From positions 1 through 64,000 of the forward strand of contig CAMCXL010000003.1 of NCBI GenBank assembly GCA_945883505.1: 64,000 bases of DNA. The letters are read 5' to 3'. Shown here piece by piece: positions 41,505 through 49,888 of this stretch. Origin of the DNA: Rhodoluna limnophila. Its GTDB lineage: Bacteria; Actinomycetota; Actinomycetes; Actinomycetales; Microbacteriaceae. Made by a program: the position numbers and the translations under genes. The notes below the pieces were generated by a model. It did no database searches. It was not told the DNA's origin and saw only the letters and a program-made list of their open reading frames with translations. How positions within the stretch are numbered: the first letter of the stretch is position 1; the number at the start of each line of letters is the position of its first letter.

Positions 41505-43179
41505 CGCTCAAGAGATTCTGGCTGGGCTAGATCCCAAGCAGCAAGTGGCCGCCCAAGCTTTGGTTGGCCCAACTTGCATACTGGCTGGAGCGGGAACCGG
41601 CAAAACCAGAACTGTCACCCACCGCATCGCCTACGGAATAGCAACCGGGCACTTCGCAGCCAATCGGGTTTTGGCACTCACCTACACTAACCGCGCTGCC
41701 GGTGAACTCCGGTCACGACTGCGATCGCTAGGGGTTGGCGCAGTTTCGGTTAGGACTTTTCACGCCGCAGCATTGGCACAACTTGAATACTTCTGGCCTC
41801 AGCTAGTTGGTGTTCCAGCACCGTCAATCCTGGACTCAAAAGCCAAGATGATTGGACAAGCCGCCAAGTCGCTTTCTATTAACTTAGATAACGCAGCGCT
41901 GAGGGATATGGCAAGTGAAATTGAATGGCGCAAGTACTCGATGCTTTCAATGGATGAGTATTCCGAGCTTGCTGATTCGAGGCCCAAGGTTGCGGGACTA
42001 AGTTTCCAAAAGAACATCGAAATTCAAAAGATTTACGAGCAGGAAAAGATTCGAGCCCAAAAATTGGACTGGGAAGATGTGCTGGTTCTAACTCTGGGGC
42101 TTCTAAAGGCTGAACCCAGGGCCCTAGCGCACGTTCAGAGTCAGTACCGGTTTTTCACAGTCGATGAGTATCAGGATATTTCTCCGCTTCAGCACGCACT
42201 TTTGGATCAGTGGCTCGGAGATCATGCTGAGCTTTGTGTGGTTGGAGACCCAAATCAAACCATTTACTCTTTCACCGGTGCAAGCAGTGAATTCCTAAGG
42301 GACTTTGCAGACCGCTTTCCTGGAGCGAACGTTGTGGATCTAACAACCAACTACCGCTCGACTCAGCAGATAGTCTCTTTCGCCAATCGCCTAACCAGCG
42401 ATGTCGCGCTTGGTGCCTCGCTTGAGGCTGCTGGTCCATTCGGAGTTGCGCCACAGATAGTCAAATACGATTCCGCTCAAGCTGAGGCCAAGGCGGTGGC
42501 GTTGGTTATCTCCGAGGCCATTCAATCCGGAGTTTCGAAAAGTGAAATTGCGGTGCTATATCGAATCAACAATCAGTCTGAAGTTTTGGAGCGGGCTTTG
42601 GATGAGCTTGGAATCAACTATCAGCTTCGAGGCGGCGAACGGTTTTTTTCAAGACCCGAGATAAAAAGTGCAGTTCAGCTAATTCGAGCCGAGGCACTTA
42701 GTCCAGTTAGTAAGCCTCTTCATCAAGCGGTGAGCGACATCGTTAGATCTCTTGGCTGGCAAGCAAGCAAGCCCACCGAGGTCGGAGTTGTTGCAAGTAA
42801 GTGGGAAGCTCTGAACTCGCTACTTTCAATGCTGGATGATTTGCCGGAAGGAGCGGGAATTAAGGAGTTTGCTCTTGAGCTTGCAGACCGCGCACACTCG
42901 CAGCATGAACCAACCACCGAGGCGGTAACTCTTTCAACCATTCACGCTGCTAAGGGTCTGGAGTGGCCTTTGGTTTTTATCGTCGGGGTCAACGAAGGCT
43001 ACCTACCGATTAGCTATGCCAAGTCAGTTATGGCAATCCAAGAGGAAAAAAGACTTTTGTATGTTGGCATCACAAGGGCGATGCGCGAGCTAAGACTTTC
43101 CTACGCAAGCTTTGATTCCTCAAGGGAGCGATCTCCCTCGAGATTTATCTCGCTACTTCAGGCCCCGTCAGCCGAGTAG
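41491..43179 (+). CDS. uvrD2: UvrD2-like SF1 DNA helicase, short form
   Basis: 562 residues from the ATG at 41491; the ORF-track start at 41440 lies deeper inside nudC. Helicase motifs are complete: GAGTGKTRTVTHRIAYG, LTYTNRAAGEL, TVDEYQDISPLQ, VGDPNQTIYSFTGAS, TIHAAKGLEWPLV and YVGITRAMREL. The position after nudC and the motif spelling match mycobacterial UvrD2. That protein is about 700 residues with an HRDC domain and a tetracysteine zinc module; this one ends soon after motif VI (FISLLQAPSAE) and has neither. Its last 12 bases overlap the convergent metalloprotease. Confidence 0.9.
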   Translation: MANSSAQEILAGLDPKQQVAAQALVGPTCILAGAGTGKTRTVTHRIAYGIATGHFAANRVLALTYTNRAAGELRSRLRSLGVGAVSVRTFHAAALAQLEYFWPQLVGVPAPSILDSKAKMIGQAAKSLSINLDNAALRDMASEIEWRKYSMLSMDEYSELADSRPKVAGLSFQKNIEIQKIYEQEKIRAQKLDWEDVLVLTLGLLKAEPRALAHVQSQYRFFTVDEYQDISPLQHALLDQWLGDHAELCVVGDPNQTIYSFTGASSEFLRDFADRFPGANVVDLTTNYRSTQQIVSFANRLTSDVALGASLEAAGPFGVAPQIVKYDSAQAEAKAVALVISEAIQSGVSKSEIAVLYRINNQSEVLERALDELGINYQLRGGERFFSRPEIKSAVQLIRAEALSPVSKPLHQAVSDIVRSLGWQASKPTEVGVVASKWEALNSLLSMLDDLPEGAGIKEFALELADRAHSQHEPTTEAVTLSTIHAAKGLEWPLVFIVGVNEGYLPISYAKSVMAIQEEKRLLYVGITRAMRELRLSYASFDSSRERSPSRFISLLQAPSAE

Positions 43180-44460
43180 ATCGCGAAGGGCAACGTCCAT
43201 GGCGTCGTCGGTTCCCTGGCTGCGAAGTTTTTGGATCAGAAGCTTTGGGTTCTGAATGTCTGCATCGGTTGGCATTAGATCCGGGTGAGACCAAATCGAG
43301 TCGCGTTTTTTGATTCCAACTTCGTCAGTTATGTCATTCCAAAGCGCCGAAGCTTCGCGAAGTTTTCTCGGTCGAAGCTCCAATCCGATTAGGGTCAAGA
43401 AGGTCTTTTCAGCCGGGCCTCCCGATGAGCGCTTTCTTCTGACCACTTCGGCGATTGCGGCTGATCGGGGCAGGCGAGTAGTTGCGCGCTGAGTCACGCA
43501 ATCTACCCATCCTTCAATCAGGGCCAGCACCGTCTCTATTCTTTCTAGCGCCTGAGTCTGCGACTCGGTCCTGGGTGAAATTAGGGCTCCGGTTTCAAGT
43601 GCCTTTTGGATATTTCCAATATCGGTTGGGTCAAAGTTTTCCGACATCTCAACAATTCTTGAGTTGTCGATGGTTATTTCTCTGGCGTATGAAGTAATCA
43701 AGTTAACGGTGTAGTCGCGAAGCCACTTACTTTGCTTGAATAACCTGGCGTGAGCCAGTTCCCGAATAACCAGATAGAAATAGACCTGGTCAGATTCCTC
43801 ATCCAGTTCTTCAACAATCTGGGCCAGGTTCTGCGCCACAAAGGCTGCTCTCGGTTCCTTAAAAATAGGTAGCCCGATGTCGCCTCCGCTTAGCACTTCC
43901 TCGGAAAGTTTTCCAAGGGCTTGACCGAGCTGCATGGCAAACATCACAGAACCAGCCGATTTCATTATTCCGCTGGCTTGGCTTAGAAAACCGGAAAACT
44001 CATCCGGGAGATTCTCTTGAAAGTTTTCGGTTAGGGCATCTGACATTCGGTTCGCTACCGGGGTGGCAAGGTCTCTAAATAGTCCGAGTGAGTCGGCAAC
44101 CCACAGCTCTCTAGATAACAGCTTGGGTTCGGAAGATAGCGAAGCAATCTCGGTTGCTTCATCGAGCCATAATCGCCCAGTGGCGGCAGCGTTGGAGATT
44201 GCGATACCAACCGACTCCGGAACTTTTTTGCTGCTTTGGTTTGCTATTTGTCTGGCTTGAGTCTCAACCAGTTGCCAGTTGACACCTTCTGTTTGGTCGC
44301 CGGGGACAATGGAGTTGGTGAGCTGAGCCAACATTTCCTGGAGCGCCTTTGGGTCAACCGGAAGACCGGCTGCTCTGGCTATTTCCTCTGGGTTAAGTTG
44401 TTCGCCAGCAAGGAACTTGCGAAGCAATGCCTCGAAATCCTCTGGTCTTGGCTCGTCCAA
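43168..44460 (-). CDS. Zincin_2-family (DUF2342-like) putative zinc metalloprotease
   Basis: 430 residues. The family motif is visible as FYLVIRELAHARLFKQSKWLRDYTVNLI near residue 230, an E-x-x-H arrangement in the place of the usual metal site of actinobacterial Zincin_2 / F420-biosynthesis-associated proteins. The C-terminal segment (GGPAEKTFLTLIGLELRPRKLREASALW) is also typical. Proteolysis has not been shown from sequence, and no signal peptide is present. The start is TTG with AGGAG 7 nt upstream. It lies between uvrD2 and the Lon/PDZ protease, the same order as in mycobacteria (Rv3195 region). Confidence 0.87.
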   Translation of the reverse strand: MDEPRPEDFEALLRKFLAGEQLNPEEIARAAGLPVDPKALQEMLAQLTNSIVPGDQTEGVNWQLVETQARQIANQSSKKVPESVGIAISNAAATGRLWLDEATEIASLSSEPKLLSRELWVADSLGLFRDLATPVANRMSDALTENFQENLPDEFSGFLSQASGIMKSAGSVMFAMQLGQALGKLSEEVLSGGDIGLPIFKEPRAAFVAQNLAQIVEELDEESDQVYFYLVIRELAHARLFKQSKWLRDYTVNLITSYAREITIDNSRIVEMSENFDPTDIGNIQKALETGALISPRTESQTQALERIETVLALIEGWVDCVTQRATTRLPRSAAIAEVVRRKRSSGGPAEKTFLTLIGLELRPRKLREASALWNDITDEVGIKKRDSIWSHPDLMPTDADIQNPKLLIQKLRSQGTDDAMDVALRDLLG

Positions 44461-44547
44461 CTGTTTCTCCTAACTCACCTTCTTATTCCTAAGGGTACTT
44501 GCCAAGCTGGGGATTTTGTTGGCCCGTAGCTTCTAGCTTGCTGGGTG

Positions 44548-44568
44548 TTCGCCGAGAGCGTTGGCGAA
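44548..44568. repeat. Inverted repeat TTCGCC-N9-GGCGAA
   Basis: Perfect 6-bp arms in the 124-bp divergent gap between the Zincin_2 gene and the Lon/PDZ protease gene, 16 bp before the TTG start. It could be an operator or a leader hairpin; nothing else in the gap was recognised. Confidence 0.35.
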
Positions 44569-44584
44569 ACGGGCAAATAAATAG

Positions 44585-45721
44585 TTGGCTCGCCTAGGCT
44601 TTAGTTCAACACAATCTCTCAGGGCGGTAATGACTTTTTTCCAAAAGCGATGGGGCAAAACTAGCGCGGCGATCAAAGCTAAGCGCGGCGTGGGTTTCTT
44701 CGCAGCCCTTACTTTTCTAGTGGGAGCTCTGACCCTGGCACTATTGCCAACCCCTTATCTAATTGAGCGACCTGGACCAACTTTTGATGTCCTGGGGGAG
44801 ATTTCGGGTGAGCCGGTAATCAAGATCAACAACCAGCCAAGCTACGAGTCCGAGGGCCGACTGGATGTGCTAACCGTCAGCGTAGTTGGGAGACCCGAGC
44901 GAACTCCGAACTGGGTAGAAATTGTTTTGGCCTGGCTTGACTCCTCCCAAAAGGTTGTTCCCGTTGAAGCGCTTTACCCGCCTGATCGAACCAGCGAAGA
45001 AGTTCGAGCGGAGTCCAGCGCGATGATGGAAGTTTCGCAACAGGACGCTGTGGCTGCAGCTCTTGGATACTTGGGCTACGACTCACCCAGGGAGATCTAC
45101 ATCGCCGAAGTCACGGCTGACTCACCCTCGAGTGGCAAGTTGGTGGCTGCTGATTTTGTTATCTCCGTCAATGACCAAAGGCTTACAAGCGTTGAGCAGC
45201 TTCGAGAAATTATCGGGGCCTGGGACGAGATCTCTGAAGTATTTGTCACCGTGAACCGTTCGGGAGAGTTATTGACCGAGCAGATAACCCCTCGCAAAGA
45301 TGCCGAGGGTAATTTCAGACTCGGGATTTTAGTTGGCTATAAATACGATTTCCCGGTTGATATTGAACTGCAGCTTGGCGAGGTGGGGGGACCATCCGGG
45401 GGAATGATGTTTGCCCTTGGCATAATCGATCGACTCACCCCGGGAGATCTAACCGGTGGTTTACACGTCGGGGGAACTGGAACAATCCAGCAATCTGGGA
45501 TAGTTGGGCCAATCGGAGGGGTAGTTCAGAAACTTTATGGCGCCAAAGCTGCCGGTGCCACGGTGTTTCTAGCTCCTGCGGGCAATTGCCGTGAAATTGC
45601 TGGGAACGAACCCAGTGGCCTGAGGGTTGTTAAAATAGAACAACTGCGAGATGCCGTTTCGGCTCTCGAAAAGCTTTCAAAGAATCAAGACTTGGCAAGC
45701 CTGCCTAGCTGCACCAATTAG
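44585..45721 (+). CDS. PDZ-Lon serine protease (YlbL-like), membrane anchored
   Basis: 378 residues from TTG 44585; an ATG at 44630 is a possible alternative start. One N-terminal transmembrane helix (FFAALTFLVGALTLALLPTPYLIE) is followed by LIERPGPTFDVLG, a PDZ domain (about 165-240, VTADSPSSGKLVAADFVISVNDQRL) and a Lon-type proteolytic domain. The catalytic serine is in GGPSGGMMFALGIIDRL and the lysine in GGVVQKLYGAKAAG. It should degrade substrates outside the membrane. UPF0182 follows 11 nt later, matching the mycobacterial Rv3194c-Rv3193c pair. Confidence 0.92.
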   Translation: MARLGFSSTQSLRAVMTFFQKRWGKTSAAIKAKRGVGFFAALTFLVGALTLALLPTPYLIERPGPTFDVLGEISGEPVIKINNQPSYESEGRLDVLTVSVVGRPERTPNWVEIVLAWLDSSQKVVPVEALYPPDRTSEEVRAESSAMMEVSQQDAVAAALGYLGYDSPREIYIAEVTADSPSSGKLVAADFVISVNDQRLTSVEQLREIIGAWDEISEVFVTVNRSGELLTEQITPRKDAEGNFRLGILVGYKYDFPVDIELQLGEVGGPSGGMMFALGIIDRLTPGDLTGGLHVGGTGTIQQSGIVGPIGGVVQKLYGAKAAGATVFLAPAGNCREIAGNEPSGLRVVKIEQLRDAVSALEKLSKNQDLASLPSCTN

Positions 45722-45732
45722 AAATCGGGAGA

Positions 45733-48606
45733 ATGATGACTCAAGCACCAGCCGCACCCATGGGAAGACCCAAGGTCTCGCCAGCCACAATCGCCCTGAT
45801 TGTATTGGTGGTAATTGGTGCCATCTTGCTAAGCGTCGCTGACCTATACACCGATGTGATGTGGTTTGACCAGCTTGGATACTTGAGCGTTTTATCTACC
45901 CAGATTTTTTCTCAGGTTGGACTATTCGCAGCAGCAGCGGTGACCTTTGCTTTGATCACCGGAGTAAGCCTTGGTTTGGCATATCGATTTAGACCGGTTT
46001 ACATTCGTTTCCCAGACGAGAATTCACCATTCGAGCAGTATCGTCAGCTACTGGAGCAGCTAAGAAAAGTAGTGATGATTGGTGTTCCGATTGTTTTGGG
46101 CGTGCTGGCTGGTTTGGCGGTGGCACCTTCCTGGGGAATCGTTCAGAGCTATATAAATCGAACCTCCTTTGGTGAGACCGATCCGCAGTTTGGCTTAGAC
46201 ATCTCGTTCTACCTATTTGAGCTACCTTTTTACACCGGCCTGATTGGCTTTTTGTCTGCAGCCCTGCTTCTTGGGTTAATTCTGACCGCGGGTGTTCACA
46301 TTATTTACGGCAGCATCAAATTCAATGGCCGCGAAACCTTTGTGTCAAAGGCGGCCAGGGTTCAAATTGGTCTGTTGGCGTTTTTATACCTTCTTGCTCA
46401 GGGCGCATCTCTTTGGTTGGATCAGTATCTGACACTTACTAGCTCTAGCGGTTTGTTCACGGGTGCAACTTACTCCGACGTAAACGCTGCCATCCCAGGT
46501 CTTCAGATTCTGTCTTTGATCTCGGTCGTGGTTGCGCTGTTGTTCTTGCTCGCGGCCTTCATTGGAAAGTGGCGCCTACCGGTGATTGCTACCGGTTTGA
46601 TGGTGGTTAGCTCACTTGTGCTCGGAGGATTGTTTCCCTGGGCGGTTCAGACCTTCCAGGTTGTTCCGAACGAGCGAACTTTGGAAGCGCCGTTTATTGA
46701 TCTAAACATCAAGGCCACTCGCGATGCCTACGGCATAGATGTCGTAGAAAAAGTTGATTACAACGCCAAAACTGAGGCAACGCCCGGAGCACTTCGCGCG
46801 GACGCCGAGGCAACCGCCTCGATTCGAATTATTGACCCGGCTCTGGTGAGCGCATCTTTTAGGCAGCTCGAGCAGTTCCGTCAGTACTACAACTTCCCAA
46901 ACCTTTTGGATGTTGACCGCTACGAGATTGATGGTGTAGTTCAGGACACCGTGATTGCGGTTCGCGAACTAAACCAGGGTGGTCTTGGAGACTCTCAGTC
47001 TTGGTATAACAACACAATTGTTTACACTCACGGCTATGGAGTGGTTGCGGCATTTGGAAACCAGAGAACCGTTGATGGACAGCCCGTGTTTATGCAGTCC
47101 GGTATACCAACCAAGGGAAAACTCGGTGAATACGAGCCTCGGGTTTACTTTGGCGAGAACTCTCCGGCGTATTCGATTGTTGGAGCACCAGCTGGAGCAG
47201 AGCCGCTAGAGCTTGACTTCCCAGCCGGCGAAGGCGCAGACGATCAGACCTACAACACCTTCTCAGGCGAAGGCGGTCCGAGAATTTCTGGAATCATTCC
47301 TCGGCTGGCTTACGCACTGAAGTTCCAGAGTGAGCAGATTTTGCTATCTGATGCTATCAACTCCGAATCTCAGATTCTCTATGATCGCAACCCTCGCGAA
47401 CGCGTAGCTGCGGTTGCTCCATATCTTCAGTTGGACTCCGATGTTTATCCGGCAATTGTTGATGGTCGTTTGGTTTGGATAGTTGATGGATACACAACAT
47501 CCAATGATTACCCTTACTCCAGGTCTGAAAACCTAGCTCAGATGATTGCCGACAGCACTTCGGCCAACCTCTTGCTTCGAGGCCAGGTCAACTACATTCG
47601 CAACTCCGTAAAGGCAACCGTTGACGCCTATGACGGCAAGGTGACTTTGTATCAGTGGGATGATGAGGATCCAGTTCTAAAGACCTGGATGAAGGTTTTC
47701 CCAGACACCGTTTTACCAATGTCTGAGATGTCTGGTGACTTGCTAGCGCACGTTAGATACCCAGCTGACTTATTCAAAGTTCAGCGCTCACTGCTTGGTA
47801 GCTATCACGTAACCGAAGCGGGGTCTTTCTACTCTCAGCAGGATGCTTGGATGACTCCAAACGACCCTGTTGGTGGAGCCGGAATCGGAACCCTGCAGCC
47901 TCCGTACTACCTAACGATGCAGGTGCCTGGAACAGAGACACCAAACTTCTCGATCTATTCGACATTCATCCCGCGCTCCACCGGTGAGTCTGCCAGAAAC
48001 GTGCTGACCGGTTACCTCGTGGCAAACGCCGATGCGGGTAGAGAAGCTGGAAAGAAATCAGCCGATTACGGACAGCTGACGCTACTAACTTTGCCAAAGA
48101 GCACGATTGTCCCAGGTCCCGGTCAGGTGCAGAACAACTTCAACGCCGACTCGGAAGTTTCCAGGTTGCTAAACATTTTGCGACAGGGATCAACCAGAGT
48201 TCTAAACGGAAACCTATTGACTCTTCCAGTTGGTGGCGGCTTGCTATACGTCCAGCCGGTTTACATTCAGTCAACTGGTGAAACCAGCTTCCCGTTGCTT
48301 CAGAAGATTCTTGTTGCCTTTGGTGACCAGATTGCGTTTGAGGATACTCTCGACCAGGCACTAACGGTGTTGTTCGGATCTACTGGAATTGATCCGGAGC
48401 CGGCGCCGACTGATCCAGAAGCAGACCCAACTGAGCCATCAGAGCCTGCTACTCCATCGGTAAACCTACAGCTAGCGCTTCAGCAGGCTCTTGAGGCAAT
48501 TCAGGAAAAGGAAGCCGCGATGGCAGCCGGTGACTGGACTGCGTTTGGACAAGCTGAACAGAAGCTTCAAAGAGCAATTGAAGCTGCACTCGATGCAAGC
48601 CGATAG
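45733..48606 (+). CDS. UPF0182 family membrane protein
   Basis: 957 residues. The N-terminal 320 residues carry about seven transmembrane helices; the first starts near IALIVLVVIGAILLSVADLYTDVMWFDQLGY, a family hallmark. A large extracellular domain follows (about 320-880), with repeated aromatic and acidic stretches. The tail has a proline/glutamate linker (EPAPTDPEADPTEPSEPATPS) and a short alanine/glutamate-rich helix. The function is unknown across the family. The start is ATG at 45733 or the next codon, with GGGAGA just upstream. It is co-transcribed with the Lon/PDZ protease. Confidence 0.92.
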   Translation: MMTQAPAAPMGRPKVSPATIALIVLVVIGAILLSVADLYTDVMWFDQLGYLSVLSTQIFSQVGLFAAAAVTFALITGVSLGLAYRFRPVYIRFPDENSPFEQYRQLLEQLRKVVMIGVPIVLGVLAGLAVAPSWGIVQSYINRTSFGETDPQFGLDISFYLFELPFYTGLIGFLSAALLLGLILTAGVHIIYGSIKFNGRETFVSKAARVQIGLLAFLYLLAQGASLWLDQYLTLTSSSGLFTGATYSDVNAAIPGLQILSLISVVVALLFLLAAFIGKWRLPVIATGLMVVSSLVLGGLFPWAVQTFQVVPNERTLEAPFIDLNIKATRDAYGIDVVEKVDYNAKTEATPGALRADAEATASIRIIDPALVSASFRQLEQFRQYYNFPNLLDVDRYEIDGVVQDTVIAVRELNQGGLGDSQSWYNNTIVYTHGYGVVAAFGNQRTVDGQPVFMQSGIPTKGKLGEYEPRVYFGENSPAYSIVGAPAGAEPLELDFPAGEGADDQTYNTFSGEGGPRISGIIPRLAYALKFQSEQILLSDAINSESQILYDRNPRERVAAVAPYLQLDSDVYPAIVDGRLVWIVDGYTTSNDYPYSRSENLAQMIADSTSANLLLRGQVNYIRNSVKATVDAYDGKVTLYQWDDEDPVLKTWMKVFPDTVLPMSEMSGDLLAHVRYPADLFKVQRSLLGSYHVTEAGSFYSQQDAWMTPNDPVGGAGIGTLQPPYYLTMQVPGTETPNFSIYSTFIPRSTGESARNVLTGYLVANADAGREAGKKSADYGQLTLLTLPKSTIVPGPGQVQNNFNADSEVSRLLNILRQGSTRVLNGNLLTLPVGGGLLYVQPVYIQSTGETSFPLLQKILVAFGDQIAFEDTLDQALTVLFGSTGIDPEPAPTDPEADPTEPSEPATPSVNLQLALQQALEAIQEKEAAMAAGDWTAFGQAEQKLQRAIEAALDASR

Positions 48607-48611
48607 GTAAG

Positions 48612-48642
48612 TTGCAAGCCCAAGCTTGAAAAGTGGTAGATT
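48612..48642 (+). promoter_or_regulatory. Candidate promoter of initiator tRNA
   Basis: TTGCAA (48612-48617) and TAGATT (48637-48642) are separated by 19 bp and end 10 nt before the tRNA. The spacing is long, so this is tentative. Confidence 0.4.
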
Positions 48643-48652
48643 AGAGCTTCGC

Positions 48653-48729
48653 CGCGGGGTGGAGCAGTTCGGTAGCTCGCCGGGCTCATAACCCGGAGGT
48701 CGTAGGTTCAAATCCTGCCCCCGCAACCA
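48653..48729 (+). tRNA. Initiator tRNA-fMet (CAT anticodon)
   Basis: 77 nt including an encoded CCA. The first base C and position 72 A do not pair, and the anticodon stem has three consecutive G-C pairs (GGG-CTCATAA-CCC); both are initiator hallmarks. T-arm GTAGGTTCAAATCCTGC-type. It is the only tRNA in the window with encoded CCA. Confidence 0.96.
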
Positions 48730-48739
48730 CTTGAAAAAA

Positions 48740-48764
48740 CCCCATCCTTTGGATGGGGTTTTTT
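48740..48764 (+). terminator. Intrinsic terminator after tRNA-fMet
   Basis: CCCCATCC (48740-48747), loop TTT, GGATGGGG (48751-48758) and six T residues. The A-run before the stem lengthens it and makes it potentially bidirectional. Confidence 0.93.
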
Positions 48765-48802
48765 CTTTGTGTAAAACTTCTGCGCCAAGTAAGAAACCAA
48801 TT

Positions 48803-48808
48803 TAGTTT
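48803..48808 (+). promoter_or_regulatory. -10 element of a leaderless promoter (secreted protein)
   Basis: TAGTTT ends 7 nt before the ATG at 48816. It supports this start over the ORF-track start at 48753, which lies in the terminator. Confidence 0.55.
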
Positions 48809-48815
48809 TCTTTGC

Positions 48816-49817
48816 ATGAGAAAAAATCTATTTGGAAGTTTTAGTTTTGCAAGTGTCTTAGTTGCCACCGCGCTGGTGGGTTTTGATACTCAGATTGCCA
48901 TGGCTTGTTCCGGTGGGGGAGCTTCGAGCTCTGGGGTATCTCACGGCTCAAGTCTGGGTTCTGGATCGGTGACGGTTTGTGTTGGTTCAAGTGGTGGATC
49001 AGCTGGCTCATCTTCGACCAAAACCATCACCAAGACAGTGAGAGTCAAGGTAGCTGAAAAGCCCAAGCCACCGCCTCCAAAGGCAAAGCCCAAGGCAAAG
49101 GTTGTAGCGCAGTCGGCACCAAAGCCCCCAACTTCGCCGGTGCAAGTAAGTTGTCCGAGTGCCGGGGTGATGGCAAGTATGCCTCGCTCGGCCGATGCCG
49201 CTGAGCGCTGGGTCGAATCAATTTGCTCGCCTGCTCCCAAAACAGTGTCAGCTCCGAAACCAGCTCCTAAGGTCAGTGCGAAGTCAAGGTATGAAACCAG
49301 AACAATAACCGAAACCATTACTATCGAGACGCCCGGTTTTTCTTACACAGATAACGACGCTGTGCAGTTTTACCCAAACGCCCTGCGCGCAATAATGACT
49401 CCGGACAAGGTTTTGGCTATCGGGACAGCTGCTAGCTTTTCTTCAAACCCGACCGCTCACTACGGCAGCTCCACGGTTTTGGGTAAGCAGGCTCAGGTGC
49501 ATTTCGTGCCACAGCAAACCGGCTGGTCCTTCAGTGACGGGGTTAGTAAATCCGGCGCCGATACCAGCAGGTCTTTTGGTACCGCGGGTAAATATCAGGC
49601 AGTTGCCTGGGTGGAATATCAGGTCAGCTATCGGTTGGTTGGAGAAACCACTTGGCAAGAGGTAGCCGGACTTTTGAGCGTTGAAAGCAATACTCTCGAG
49701 GTCTTAGTTGGCGCCTCCTATCTCAAAGCTGACCAGAAAAGCCAGGGAGCTCTGCTGGTGGGAGAAGACTGCCGGTCCAGATCCAGCTCTTTTGGTTGTG
49801 ACCTATTAGGCAATTAG
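48816..49817 (+). CDS. Secreted cysteine-containing protein of unknown function
   Basis: 333 residues. Residues 1-30 are a Sec-type signal peptide (FSFASVLVATALVGFDTQIAMA, AMA cleavage site). The mature protein begins with a Ser/Gly-rich stretch and then a lysine/proline linker (EKPKPPPPKAKPKAK). The C-terminal 170 residues are beta-rich and PKD/Ig-like in feel (SFGTAGKYQAVAWVEYQVSYRL). Six cysteines, all after the signal peptide, could form three disulfides. I do not recognise a family. The low-complexity linker resembles wall-spanning regions, so a cell-surface role is inferred. HtrA follows 71 bp downstream. Confidence 0.75.
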   Translation: MRKNLFGSFSFASVLVATALVGFDTQIAMACSGGGASSSGVSHGSSLGSGSVTVCVGSSGGSAGSSSTKTITKTVRVKVAEKPKPPPPKAKPKAKVVAQSAPKPPTSPVQVSCPSAGVMASMPRSADAAERWVESICSPAPKTVSAPKPAPKVSAKSRYETRTITETITIETPGFSYTDNDAVQFYPNALRAIMTPDKVLAIGTAASFSSNPTAHYGSSTVLGKQAQVHFVPQQTGWSFSDGVSKSGADTSRSFGTAGKYQAVAWVEYQVSYRLVGETTWQEVAGLLSVESNTLEVLVGASYLKADQKSQGALLVGEDCRSRSSSFGCDLLGN

Positions 49818-49888
49818 AGGGAATCTATCTGGGTCATCTAAGGTTTCTCTCAGTATCTGCTCAGCCATCTTTGCCATGATGGAAGCAG

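Noticed and set aside
48941-49318. 125-residue minus-strand ORF opposite the secreted protein
   Set aside because: A shadow of the Ser/Gly and Lys/Pro-rich region; there is no promoter or SD site.
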